Shown here piece by piece: positions 8,790-16,196 of a stretch of DNA of 51,825 bases; the first letter of the stretch is position 1; each line of letters opens with the position of its first letter. The notes under the pieces were generated by a model that ran no database searches, was not told the origin of the DNA, and was given only the letters and a program-made list of their open reading frames with translations. The stretch covers positions 1 to 51,825 of the forward strand of contig JBHWQC010000102.1 of the NCBI GenBank assembly GCA_043425375.1, given 5' to 3'. The translations under genes were made by a program, and so were the position numbers. Source of the stretch: Atopostipes sp043425375 (GTDB lineage Bacteria > Bacillota > Bacilli > Lactobacillales > Carnobacteriaceae_A).

Positions 8790-10580
8790 TTATTCCGTGA
8801 ATTGACTCTGGTACAGCCGGTAATAGAATCCTTCTTGTTCAAGAAGCTCGTCATGATTTCCTTGCTCAATAATCTGTCCATTATCCATCACCAAGATCCG
8901 GTCTGCATCTTGGATAGTTGACAAGCGGTGAGCAATCACGAAACTCGTACGCCCTTCCATTAAACGATCCATCGCTTTTTGAATAAGAATTTCCAAACGA
9001 GTGTCTACTGAACTCGTCGCCTCGTCTAAAATTAAAATCTTTGGATCAGACAGTAAAGCGCGTGCGATTGTCAGCAATTGTTTTTGACCTTGGGAAATAT
9101 TGGAAGACTCCTGATTAATGACCATATCATAGCCCCCGGGCAACGTTCGGATAAAGTGATCCACATTCGCTACCTTCGCTGCTTCAATAATTTCCTCATC
9201 CGTCGCCTCTAAATTTCCAAAGCGCAGGTTTTCTTTAATGGATCCTTCAAACAACCAAGTATCTTGTAAAACCATTCCAAAGTGAGAGCGGTGTTCTTGT
9301 CGGGACACCGAACGAATATCCTTCCCGTCGACCGCAATTTTTCCGCTATCCACGTCATAAAAACGCATCAAAAGATTAATCATCGTTGTCTTCCCTGCCC
9401 CTGTCGGACCTACTATCGCAATGGTTTCACCCGAAGAGACATCAACGGTAAAGTTTTGAATAAGCGGCTGTTCCGCTGTATAACTAAAAGAAACAGCATC
9501 AAATTGTACTTCTCCTATAATCTCCTCTGTATATGTTTCTGTAAACGACTGCTCTTCGTCTTCCCGGTCAATGACTTCAAATACGCGATTTATTGCTGCA
9601 GAGGCGCTTTGAATGAGTCCGGATAGCTGAGATAACATTTGCATCGGCTGGTTAATTTGCCAGACATATTGAGTAAAAGCTTGTAAATTTCCAATGGTCA
9701 TACGCCCACCAAGAGTGAGTAAACCGCCAAAGAATGCGATGACGACATAGGAACTGTGGGAGACAAATGTAATTAAAGGACGGATTAAACCGGAAGTAAA
9801 GCTGGCTCTAAACCCTACCTCACTGAGCTGTTTGGTAATGGTATAGAATTCATCATTGGCTTGCTTTTCTCGACCGTATAATTTTATTTCATTAAAGCCG
9901 GTTAAATTTTCTTGTACAAAACCATTCATCCGCCCTAAAACATCCGCTTGTTCTTTAAAATAAGGCTGAGATTTATTCATCATGATTTTTGCGATAAACC
10001 CAGATAAAGGAATGACAACAAGCATAATGAGAGCAAACTGCCATTGAATAAGTAACATGGTAGCTATCACTAAAACCAATTGCAAAGCGGCATTAAATAT
10101 TTGCAAAATAGACATTTGAAAGGCATTGGAAATGGTATCAATGTCATTTGTAATCCGGTTTAAAATATCACCAAACGCATGGCGGTCAAAATATGAGACA
10201 GGAAGTCGATTCAGTTTGTTTGAAATCGTCGTTCTCAAGTCATACGTCATCTGTTGAACAGCTTCTGTCATAAAATAAGTGGAACCGTAAGTCGATACTT
10301 GCCCGACAAGCCCACGAATAAAATAGATGATGAGCATGGTATAAATGTAATTGTAATTGAGTCCAGCCCCAGGGACACCATTTATCATATCCAGTATATT
10401 AGCCGAAATTTCCGTAATAATTAACCCGAAAATAAAAGGTTCCAACACATTAGCAACAACTTGAAGGGCGACTAAAAAGAGCGCGCCAAACAAACGGCCT
10501 TTATATTGTTTTAAAAACGGCCAGATTCGAAGGAAACTTGAGTAAATAGAGGTCGACTCTTCGATGGGTTGTTTATACAT
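8790..10580 (-). CDS. Heterodimeric ABC exporter, catalytically canonical half (LmrD/BmrD-like)
   Basis: Six membrane segments (residues about 20-310) are fused to an ATPase domain; 596 residues with the ATG at 10580, preceded by GGAGG. The ATPase has Walker A GPTGAGKTT, Walker B with the catalytic Glu (Asp519-Glu520 in ILDEATSSVD) and H-loop His551 (VIAHRLS), but its signature motif is ISQGQ instead of LSGGQ. That is the expected partner pattern in asymmetric exporters such as LmrCD, BmrCD and TM287/288, which usually export drugs or lipids. The start overlaps the end of the upstream half-transporter by 8 bases, so the two are translated together. Confidence 0.93.
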   Translation of the reverse strand: MYKQPIEESTSIYSSFLRIWPFLKQYKGRLFGALFLVALQVVANVLEPFIFGLIITEISANILDMINGVPGAGLNYNYIYTMLIIYFIRGLVGQVSTYGSTYFMTEAVQQMTYDLRTTISNKLNRLPVSYFDRHAFGDILNRITNDIDTISNAFQMSILQIFNAALQLVLVIATMLLIQWQFALIMLVVIPLSGFIAKIMMNKSQPYFKEQADVLGRMNGFVQENLTGFNEIKLYGREKQANDEFYTITKQLSEVGFRASFTSGLIRPLITFVSHSSYVVIAFFGGLLTLGGRMTIGNLQAFTQYVWQINQPMQMLSQLSGLIQSASAAINRVFEVIDREDEEQSFTETYTEEIIGEVQFDAVSFSYTAEQPLIQNFTVDVSSGETIAIVGPTGAGKTTMINLLMRFYDVDSGKIAVDGKDIRSVSRQEHRSHFGMVLQDTWLFEGSIKENLRFGNLEATDEEIIEAAKVANVDHFIRTLPGGYDMVINQESSNISQGQKQLLTIARALLSDPKILILDEATSSVDTRLEILIQKAMDRLMEGRTSFVIAHRLSTIQDADRILVMDNGQIIEQGNHDELLEQEGFYYRLYQSQFTE

Positions 10581-12315
10581 GATGGTTATCCTCCTCTTCT
10601 TCTTTTGTTTGAGATTGCGCAATTTCTTGGTAAATCTTGCTTGTCTGCATGAGTTCTTCATGCGTCCCGCGATCAATAATTTCTCCTTCTTCTAACACAA
10701 AGATTTGATCGGCATTTTGAATACTCGCTACACGCTGGGCCACAATAATAACCGTGGCTTCACCTGTGATTTCTTTAAGACGTCTGCGAACTTCTGCATC
10801 TGTTCGATAATCAAGTGCTGAAAAGCTATCGTCAAAAATATAAATCGCAGGTTGTTTCACAATGGCACGGGCGATTGAAAGTCGCTGCTTTTGACCACCT
10901 GATAAATTATTCCCACCCTCGCTTAAATAAGCGGAGTATTTTCTTTCCATCCGCTCAATAAACTCGCGGGCTTGCGCAATATCAGAAGCAAAATCCAATT
11001 CCGGTTCTGTCGCTTCTTCTTTTCCAAAACGTAAATTTTCACCAATCGTCCCTGAAAATAACAAGGCTTTTTGTGGAATAAATCCAATTTTTGCACGCAA
11101 AGCATCTAAATCATAATCTCGTACATCGACACCGTCTATTTTAATGCTGCCAAAGGTGACATCAAAAAAACGCGGGATTAGCTGCAGCATTGTAGATTTT
11201 CCACTCCCTGTAGAGCCTATAAATGCGATCGTTTCCCCAGGTGCTGCTTGGAAACTAATATCGTGCAGCACCGGATTTTCAGTTTCACCTGGATACGCAA
11301 AGGATACTTCATCAAATTCAATGTAGCCTCTTGTGTCCGTTTCTGTCACACCTTCTTCTTTATTGGTAATAGAAATCGGCATTTCATGAATTTCTTGTAA
11401 ACGCTGGGCGGATACATTTGCACGCGGGTACATCATAAAAATTTGGGAAAACATAAGAACAGAAAACAAGGCATGAAAAGCATATTCGACAAAGGCGACG
11501 AGTGTACCGACTTGCATAGTACCGGCTTCGATTTGACCAATGGAGAATAGAAAGATAAATACAATTACTAAAGCCATAATGTGAGAGAATAGTGGCATCG
11601 CTGCACCCATTAATTTATGTAACGATTGGGCGGTATTCATATATTCCGTATTGGCCACAGAAAACTTCTCTTCTTGATAGTTTTCCCTAGTAAATGCGCG
11701 AATTACGCGTAGACCTGTTAAGTTTTCTCTAGAATACGTATTTAATTTGTCGAGTAACTTTTGCGTTTGATCCGACAAAGGCCCCGATTGTTTAGCAATC
11801 CAATAAATAACTAACACAATAACCGGTAAAGCTGCGGCTAAGATCCACGAAAGAGAAGGACTTGTCCGAATGATTAATAAAATACTGCCTATAAACATCA
11901 AGGGTGTATTAAACCCGATTCTTAAAACCATCTCTACAAATTGTAAAATGACAAAGGCATCATTTGTAATTCTTGTTACTAAAGATGATACGCCTATTTT
12001 CTCATACTCTTCATGAGAGAATTTATTCATTTTACGGTACAAGTCATTTCTAATTTCACGAGTCATCTCATTAGTTAAGCGACTGGAAGCATAACTTAGC
12101 AGTACATTCCCAAGTAAACCAAAGACAATGATAGTAGCCATGACTAGGATGAGAATATAGAAGAACTGCGTGTTTTGATTGATGATCACATCATTAATAA
12201 TAAATGCGAGAATAGTAGGCAGTCCCAAATTCACGAGAACAAAGAAAATCGCACCTAAAATCGTTAAGAATAATAACTTCTTTTGTCTTTTAACATAATT
12301 CCACACATATAACAT
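10573..12315 (-). CDS. Heterodimeric ABC exporter, degenerate-site half (LmrC/BmrC-like)
   Basis: The 580-residue half-transporter has six membrane segments then an ATPase domain. Walker A GSTGSGKST and signature NLSGGQ are canonical, but the residue after Walker B is Asp496 where Glu is needed (IFDDSFSALD) and the H-loop has Gln527 instead of His (VAQRVAS). Its ATP site should bind but hardly hydrolyse ATP, so it works only with the downstream partner. The strong SD AAAGGAGG is 8 bases before the ATG and directly follows a terminator-like hairpin, suggesting control by attenuation. The substrate is unknown; multidrug export is the usual role. Confidence 0.93.
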   Translation of the reverse strand: MLYVWNYVKRQKKLLFLTILGAIFFVLVNLGLPTILAFIINDVIINQNTQFFYILILVMATIIVFGLLGNVLLSYASSRLTNEMTREIRNDLYRKMNKFSHEEYEKIGVSSLVTRITNDAFVILQFVEMVLRIGFNTPLMFIGSILLIIRTSPSLSWILAAALPVIVLVIYWIAKQSGPLSDQTQKLLDKLNTYSRENLTGLRVIRAFTRENYQEEKFSVANTEYMNTAQSLHKLMGAAMPLFSHIMALVIVFIFLFSIGQIEAGTMQVGTLVAFVEYAFHALFSVLMFSQIFMMYPRANVSAQRLQEIHEMPISITNKEEGVTETDTRGYIEFDEVSFAYPGETENPVLHDISFQAAPGETIAFIGSTGSGKSTMLQLIPRFFDVTFGSIKIDGVDVRDYDLDALRAKIGFIPQKALLFSGTIGENLRFGKEEATEPELDFASDIAQAREFIERMERKYSAYLSEGGNNLSGGQKQRLSIARAIVKQPAIYIFDDSFSALDYRTDAEVRRRLKEITGEATVIIVAQRVASIQNADQIFVLEEGEIIDRGTHEELMQTSKIYQEIAQSQTKEEEEDNHHV

Positions 12316-12332
12316 TAAAAGACCTCCTTTAC

Positions 12333-12364
12333 AAAAAATTAAACCACTGCCAAAGGCAGTGGTT
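12333..12364 (-). terminator. Terminator/attenuator between usp and the ABC exporter
   Basis: On the - strand AACCACTGCC, loop TTT, GGCAGTGGTT is followed by AATTTTTTG, which abuts the SD of the exporter gene. It can end usp transcription, but it also lies downstream of a promoter that would read into the exporter, so it may work as an attenuator. Confidence 0.85.
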
Positions 12365-12378
12365 TTTTCCCTTCTATA

Positions 12379-12407
12379 AGAATAATCCCTTCAGATGAGA
12401 TAGTCAA
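12379..12407 (-). promoter_or_regulatory. Promoter of the ABC exporter operon
   Basis: On the - strand TTGACT (12407-12402), a 17-base spacer and TATTCT (12384-12379). It lies just past the usp stop codon and upstream of the hairpin at 12333-12364; the predicted start near 12372 leaves only about 8 bases before the stem. Confidence 0.65.
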
Positions 12408-12414
12408 GCTAAAT

Positions 12415-12816
12415 TTACCGGCTAATTAAGACATCACACTGGGCGTTTTGTAAAACATAGGAGCTCACTGAACCAATCAACATTTTAGCGACTCTTCCTT
12501 TTCCTGTAGCGCCCATAAGGATCAAATCAATCCCCCAACGATCGACTAAATATTGAGCAATTTGTGTACGAGGATCTCCATGAATTACTTCTTGATGAAC
12601 CGAAACGCCCTCATTTCTTGCATATTTTTCTAAAGCATTTAAAAAGGAGAGTCTTTCTTCAATTGTTTGACCCGTGCTGGAATCTGAAATCACTTGGACA
12701 AGGTAAATATTCGAGTAGCCCCATTTTTTTATTTCACGTATGCCCGTCTTAAACGCATCAATCGATTGTTGCGAACCATCTACACTGATTAAAACATTTT
12801 GATAAATTGCTTTCAT
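12415..12816 (-). CDS. Universal stress protein family (UspA-like)
   Basis: This 133-residue single-domain Usp has the opening beta strand NVLISVDGSQQS and the ATP-binding signature GATGKGRVAKMLIGSVS (G-2X-G-9X-G-S/T) near residues 103-120, so it probably binds ATP. The family helps survival under stress by largely unknown means. It is a single gene between the pfl genes and the ABC exporter on the same strand, followed by the hairpin at 12333-12364. Confidence 0.93.
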   Translation of the reverse strand: MKAIYQNVLISVDGSQQSIDAFKTGIREIKKWGYSNIYLVQVISDSSTGQTIEERLSFLNALEKYARNEGVSVHQEVIHGDPRTQIAQYLVDRWGIDLILMGATGKGRVAKMLIGSVSSYVLQNAQCDVLISR

Positions 12817-12892
12817 GATGCCAGTCCCTTCTCTATTTGAAATGTAAGCGCCCTCACCACAATCTTATTATACCCTATCTCGACCAAAAGAA

Positions 12893-12924
12893 AAACTCTC
12901 TAATGAGAAATCACTAGAGAGTTT
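12893..12924 (-). terminator. Terminator of the pflB-pflA operon
   Basis: AAACTCTCTA (12893-12902) pairs with TAGAGAGTTT (12915-12924); on the - strand the stem is followed by a T-rich run. Confidence 0.88.
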
Positions 12925-12929
12925 GAAAA

Positions 12930-13679
12930 TTAGTTATACTTATGGGTGTTCAAAATACGGTTTGCATTTTCGACGCGGTCTTTTGTTGGTGGTTCAATTC
13001 CGTTTAACCGGTAAGGAATCCCCAATTCTTCATATTTATAAACACCTAATTCATGGTACGGAAGGATTTCCACATTTTGAACGGCGGATCCTAACGTCTC
13101 AATGAAAGCACTTAACGCTTCTAAATCTTCGTCAAAGTCGGAATGTTCAGGAACCAACACGTGTCGAATCCACATAGGGATGCCCCGCTTTGATAAGTCA
13201 CGAGCCATTTCTAAAATACTTGTGTTTTCCGCCATAGTGTATTTTTTATGGAATTCATTGTTGATATGCTTGATGTCCATTAAAACTAAGTCCGTGTAAG
13301 CCATTAATTCGTTGTATACACTGAAGAATGGCTCTTCTCTTGTAAAAGGAGCCCCACAGGAATCTATGGCTGTATGAATACCATGTTGCTTGGCCAATTT
13401 AAAGACTTCTAAAATGAAATCAATTTGCAAAAGAGGTTCTCCACCACTGATGGTGATACCCCCTTCATCTCCCCAATACGCTCGATAATCAAGGGCTTTA
13501 TTGACTAACTCTTTTGCTGTATAAGGCGTTCCTCCGCCTAAATTCCACGTATCAGGATTATGGCAGAAAGCACATCGGAGGCGGCAGCCTTGCATAAAGG
13601 CAACAAAACGTATGCCGGGCCCATCCACTGTTCCAAAGGTTTCAATTGAATGTAAATATCCTACTGTTTCTTCTGCCAT
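12930..13679 (-). CDS. pflA: Pyruvate formate-lyase activating enzyme
   Basis: This radical-SAM enzyme installs the glycyl radical on PflB under anaerobic conditions. The 249-residue product has the [4Fe-4S] motif CRLRCAFCHNPD near residue 30, the SAM-binding GGEPL segment, and the N-terminal GTVDGPGIRFVAFMQGC typical of activases. It follows pflB by 34 bases with no terminator between, and a terminator lies directly after it, so pflBA is a two-gene operon. The SD AGGATG is somewhat far (about 12 bases) from the ATG. Confidence 0.96.
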   Translation of the reverse strand: MAEETVGYLHSIETFGTVDGPGIRFVAFMQGCRLRCAFCHNPDTWNLGGGTPYTAKELVNKALDYRAYWGDEGGITISGGEPLLQIDFILEVFKLAKQHGIHTAIDSCGAPFTREEPFFSVYNELMAYTDLVLMDIKHINNEFHKKYTMAENTSILEMARDLSKRGIPMWIRHVLVPEHSDFDEDLEALSAFIETLGSAVQNVEILPYHELGVYKYEELGIPYRLNGIEPPTKDRVENANRILNTHKYN

Positions 13680-13713
13680 ATGATTAAATCATCCTTTTAC
13701 ATAGATTTTCTTT

Positions 13714-15972
13714 TTACATGGAGCTGTGGAATGTTCGGTTAATAACATCCTGTTGCTGCTCACGTGTTAATTTAATAAATTTAACGGCATACCCAGAGAC
13801 ACGAATCGTTAATTGCGGATATTCTGCTGGATTTTCCATTGCATCTAGCAAGGTATCTCTGTTTAGTGCGTTGACGTTTAAGTGGTGACCACCTTGTACC
13901 ACATAGCCATCTAACATATTCGCTAAGTTTCTTCTTTGTTGCTCATCAGATTTTCCTAATGAACTTGGCACAATGGAGAAGGTATTTGAAATACCATCTA
14001 ATGAATATTCATAAGGCAATTTCGCAACAGAGTTTAAACTGGCTAACGCCCCATTTTCGTCACGTCCGTGAAGTGGGTTCGCTCCTGGTGCGAATGGTTC
14101 GCCTGAACGACGGCCATCTGGTGTGTTACCTGTTTTCTTACCATACACAACGTTTGAAGTGATAGTTAAGATTGAAGTGGTATGCACAGAATCACGATAG
14201 GTGTGATGTTTTTGAACTTCTGTCATAAAGTTTTCCAGTAAGGCAATCGCAATATCATCTGCACGGTCATCGTTGTTTCCGTATTTAGGATAGTCGCCTT
14301 CGATTTCATAATCTACAGCTAAACCATCTTCATCGCGAATCACTTTCACTTTTGCATGTTTGATTGCGGATAAAGCATCCGTAGCAACTGAGAATCCGGC
14401 AATACCTGTGGCCATTGTGCGCATAACATCTTTGTCATGAAGTGCCATTTGAAGACTTTCATAGCTATATTTATCATGCATATAGTGGATCACATTTAAT
14501 GTATTGACGTATAAACCGGCCAACCAAGTAACCATATTTTTGTATTTTTCAACCACTTCATCATAGTCTAAATATTCTGAAGTAACAGGTGCATATGCTG
14601 GACCTACTTGTGCTTTAGACATTTCGTCTACGCCACCGTTAATAGCATAAAGCAATGTTTTCGCTAAGTTCGCACGGGCACCAAAGAATTGCATTTGTTT
14701 ACCAATTTCCATTGCGGACACACAGCAGGCAATGCCGTAGTCATCGCCGTAAATTGGACGCATAACATCATCGTTTTCATATTGAATCGCACTTGTTTCA
14801 ATCGAAACTTTCGCACAGAAATCTTTAAAGTTCTGCGGTAAGTTTTTAGACCATAGCACCGTTAAGTTTGGCTCTGGTGCAGGACCTAAGTTGAATAAGG
14901 TGTGTAAGAAACGGTAGCTTGATTTCGTCACCATATGACGACCGTCAACACCCATACCCGCAATTGCTTCTGTTACCCACGTTGGGTCTCCAGAGAATAA
15001 CTCATTGTAATCTGGTGTACGAGCAAATTTAACCAATCGTAATTTCATAACAAAATGATCCACAAATTCTTGCGCTTCTGTTTCTGTTAAGGTGCCATTT
15101 TCTAAATCACGTTCCACATAAATATCTAAGAATGTAGACACTCGACCTAGTGACATGGCCGCACCGTTTTGTTGTTTAACAGCAGCCAAGTAGCCTAAAT
15201 ATAACCATTGGAACGCTTCTTGTGCAGTTTCTGCTGGACGTGAGATGTCAAATTCGTAAATATGTCCTAATTCTTTTAATTCATGTAAAGCTTGAATTTG
15301 TTCAGACAATTCTTCGCGTAAACGAATCGTATCTTCTGACATAATACCGCCGCCGCAGTTTTCTTTTTCAGCCATTTTTTCTTCAATTAGGAAATCAACC
15401 CCGTATAAGGCAACACGTCGGTAATCACCGATAATACGTCCGCGTCCATATGCATCTGGTAAACCAGTAATGACACCTGTACGACGAGCGGCACGCATCT
15501 CAGGTGTGTATGCATCAAAAACACCTTGGTTATGTGTTTTGCGGTATTTGGTAAAAATCTCTGACATTTCAGGATCAATTTCATAGCCGTAAGCTTCAGC
15601 CGATTGTTCAGACATACGAATCCCGCCATAAGGTTGGAACGAACGTTTAAACGGTTCATCTGTCTGGAAACCAACGATTTTTTCTAGTTCTTTTTCTAAA
15701 TAGCCAGCTCCGTGAGAAGTCACTGAAGATACGACGTCTGTATCCATATCCAATACGCCGCCGGCTTCGATTTCTTTACGGTCAAGTTCCATGACTTGAT
15801 CCCACAGTTTTGAAGTGGCCTCTGTGGCGCTTTCTAAAAATTGGTCATCCCCATCATAAGGTCTATAGTTTTCTTGAATAAAATCACGTACATTGACATG
15901 GCGTTTCCATTTCTTTCCTCCGAAACCACTCCATGCTTTCTCGTAAGAACTTGTCTCTTTAATTGTTTCCAT
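13714..15972 (-). CDS. pflB: Formate C-acetyltransferase (pyruvate formate-lyase)
   Basis: It converts pyruvate and CoA to acetyl-CoA and formate, the anaerobic pyruvate branch in lactic acid bacteria. The 752-residue protein is full length. The active-site pair Cys416-Cys417 lies in IACCVSAME, and the glycyl-radical residue is Gly727 in RVSGYAVKF near the C-terminus. AAAGGAG lies 10 bases before the ATG. pflA follows in the same operon. The upstream region holds an extended -10 promoter and repeated TGTGATA half-sites. Confidence 0.97.
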   Translation of the reverse strand: METIKETSSYEKAWSGFGGKKWKRHVNVRDFIQENYRPYDGDDQFLESATEATSKLWDQVMELDRKEIEAGGVLDMDTDVVSSVTSHGAGYLEKELEKIVGFQTDEPFKRSFQPYGGIRMSEQSAEAYGYEIDPEMSEIFTKYRKTHNQGVFDAYTPEMRAARRTGVITGLPDAYGRGRIIGDYRRVALYGVDFLIEEKMAEKENCGGGIMSEDTIRLREELSEQIQALHELKELGHIYEFDISRPAETAQEAFQWLYLGYLAAVKQQNGAAMSLGRVSTFLDIYVERDLENGTLTETEAQEFVDHFVMKLRLVKFARTPDYNELFSGDPTWVTEAIAGMGVDGRHMVTKSSYRFLHTLFNLGPAPEPNLTVLWSKNLPQNFKDFCAKVSIETSAIQYENDDVMRPIYGDDYGIACCVSAMEIGKQMQFFGARANLAKTLLYAINGGVDEMSKAQVGPAYAPVTSEYLDYDEVVEKYKNMVTWLAGLYVNTLNVIHYMHDKYSYESLQMALHDKDVMRTMATGIAGFSVATDALSAIKHAKVKVIRDEDGLAVDYEIEGDYPKYGNNDDRADDIAIALLENFMTEVQKHHTYRDSVHTTSILTITSNVVYGKKTGNTPDGRRSGEPFAPGANPLHGRDENGALASLNSVAKLPYEYSLDGISNTFSIVPSSLGKSDEQQRRNLANMLDGYVVQGGHHLNVNALNRDTLLDAMENPAEYPQLTIRVSGYAVKFIKLTREQQQDVINRTFHSSM

Positions 15973-16160
15973 TCATGCACAGCTCCTTTAGCTATCGCTT
16001 TATAAGATAGTCTGATGATTTAACAAGTTCATATTATCACATGGATATGCATATCACAAGCCTTTTTTTAAAATAATTACATGTTTTTATTTAAAAACAC
16101 TTATGATATGGACTTTCACTTTTATTTTAATTATATTAATCCTTTCACAATATATGTGAA
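15973..16160 (-). promoter_or_regulatory. pflB control region
   Basis: On the - strand an extended -10 TG-T-GATAAT covers 16041-16033, about 60 bases before the start codon; a -35 is weak (TTGTGA 15 bases upstream). TATCACA on the + strand occurs twice in direct repeat (16036-16042 and 16052-16058) around the promoter. Further upstream TTTCACA-N5-TGTGAAA (16143-16161) is a 19-base palindrome. TGTGA half-sites recall CRP/FNR-type or Rex-type operators, but the arrangement fits neither consensus well. Confidence 0.45.
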
Positions 16161-16165
16161 ATTTA

Positions 16166-16189
16166 AAACAGGAGCAAGAGCTCCTGTTT
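16166..16189 (-). terminator. Terminator of parE-parC
   Basis: AAACAGGAGC (16166-16175) pairs perfectly with GCTCCTGTTT (16180-16189) around a 4-base loop just after the parC stop. Confidence 0.85.
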
Positions 16190-16196
16190 ATTTATC

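Noticed and set aside
12923..13299. + strand open frames opposite pflA
   Set aside because: They are shadows of a gene with clear motifs and have no SD.
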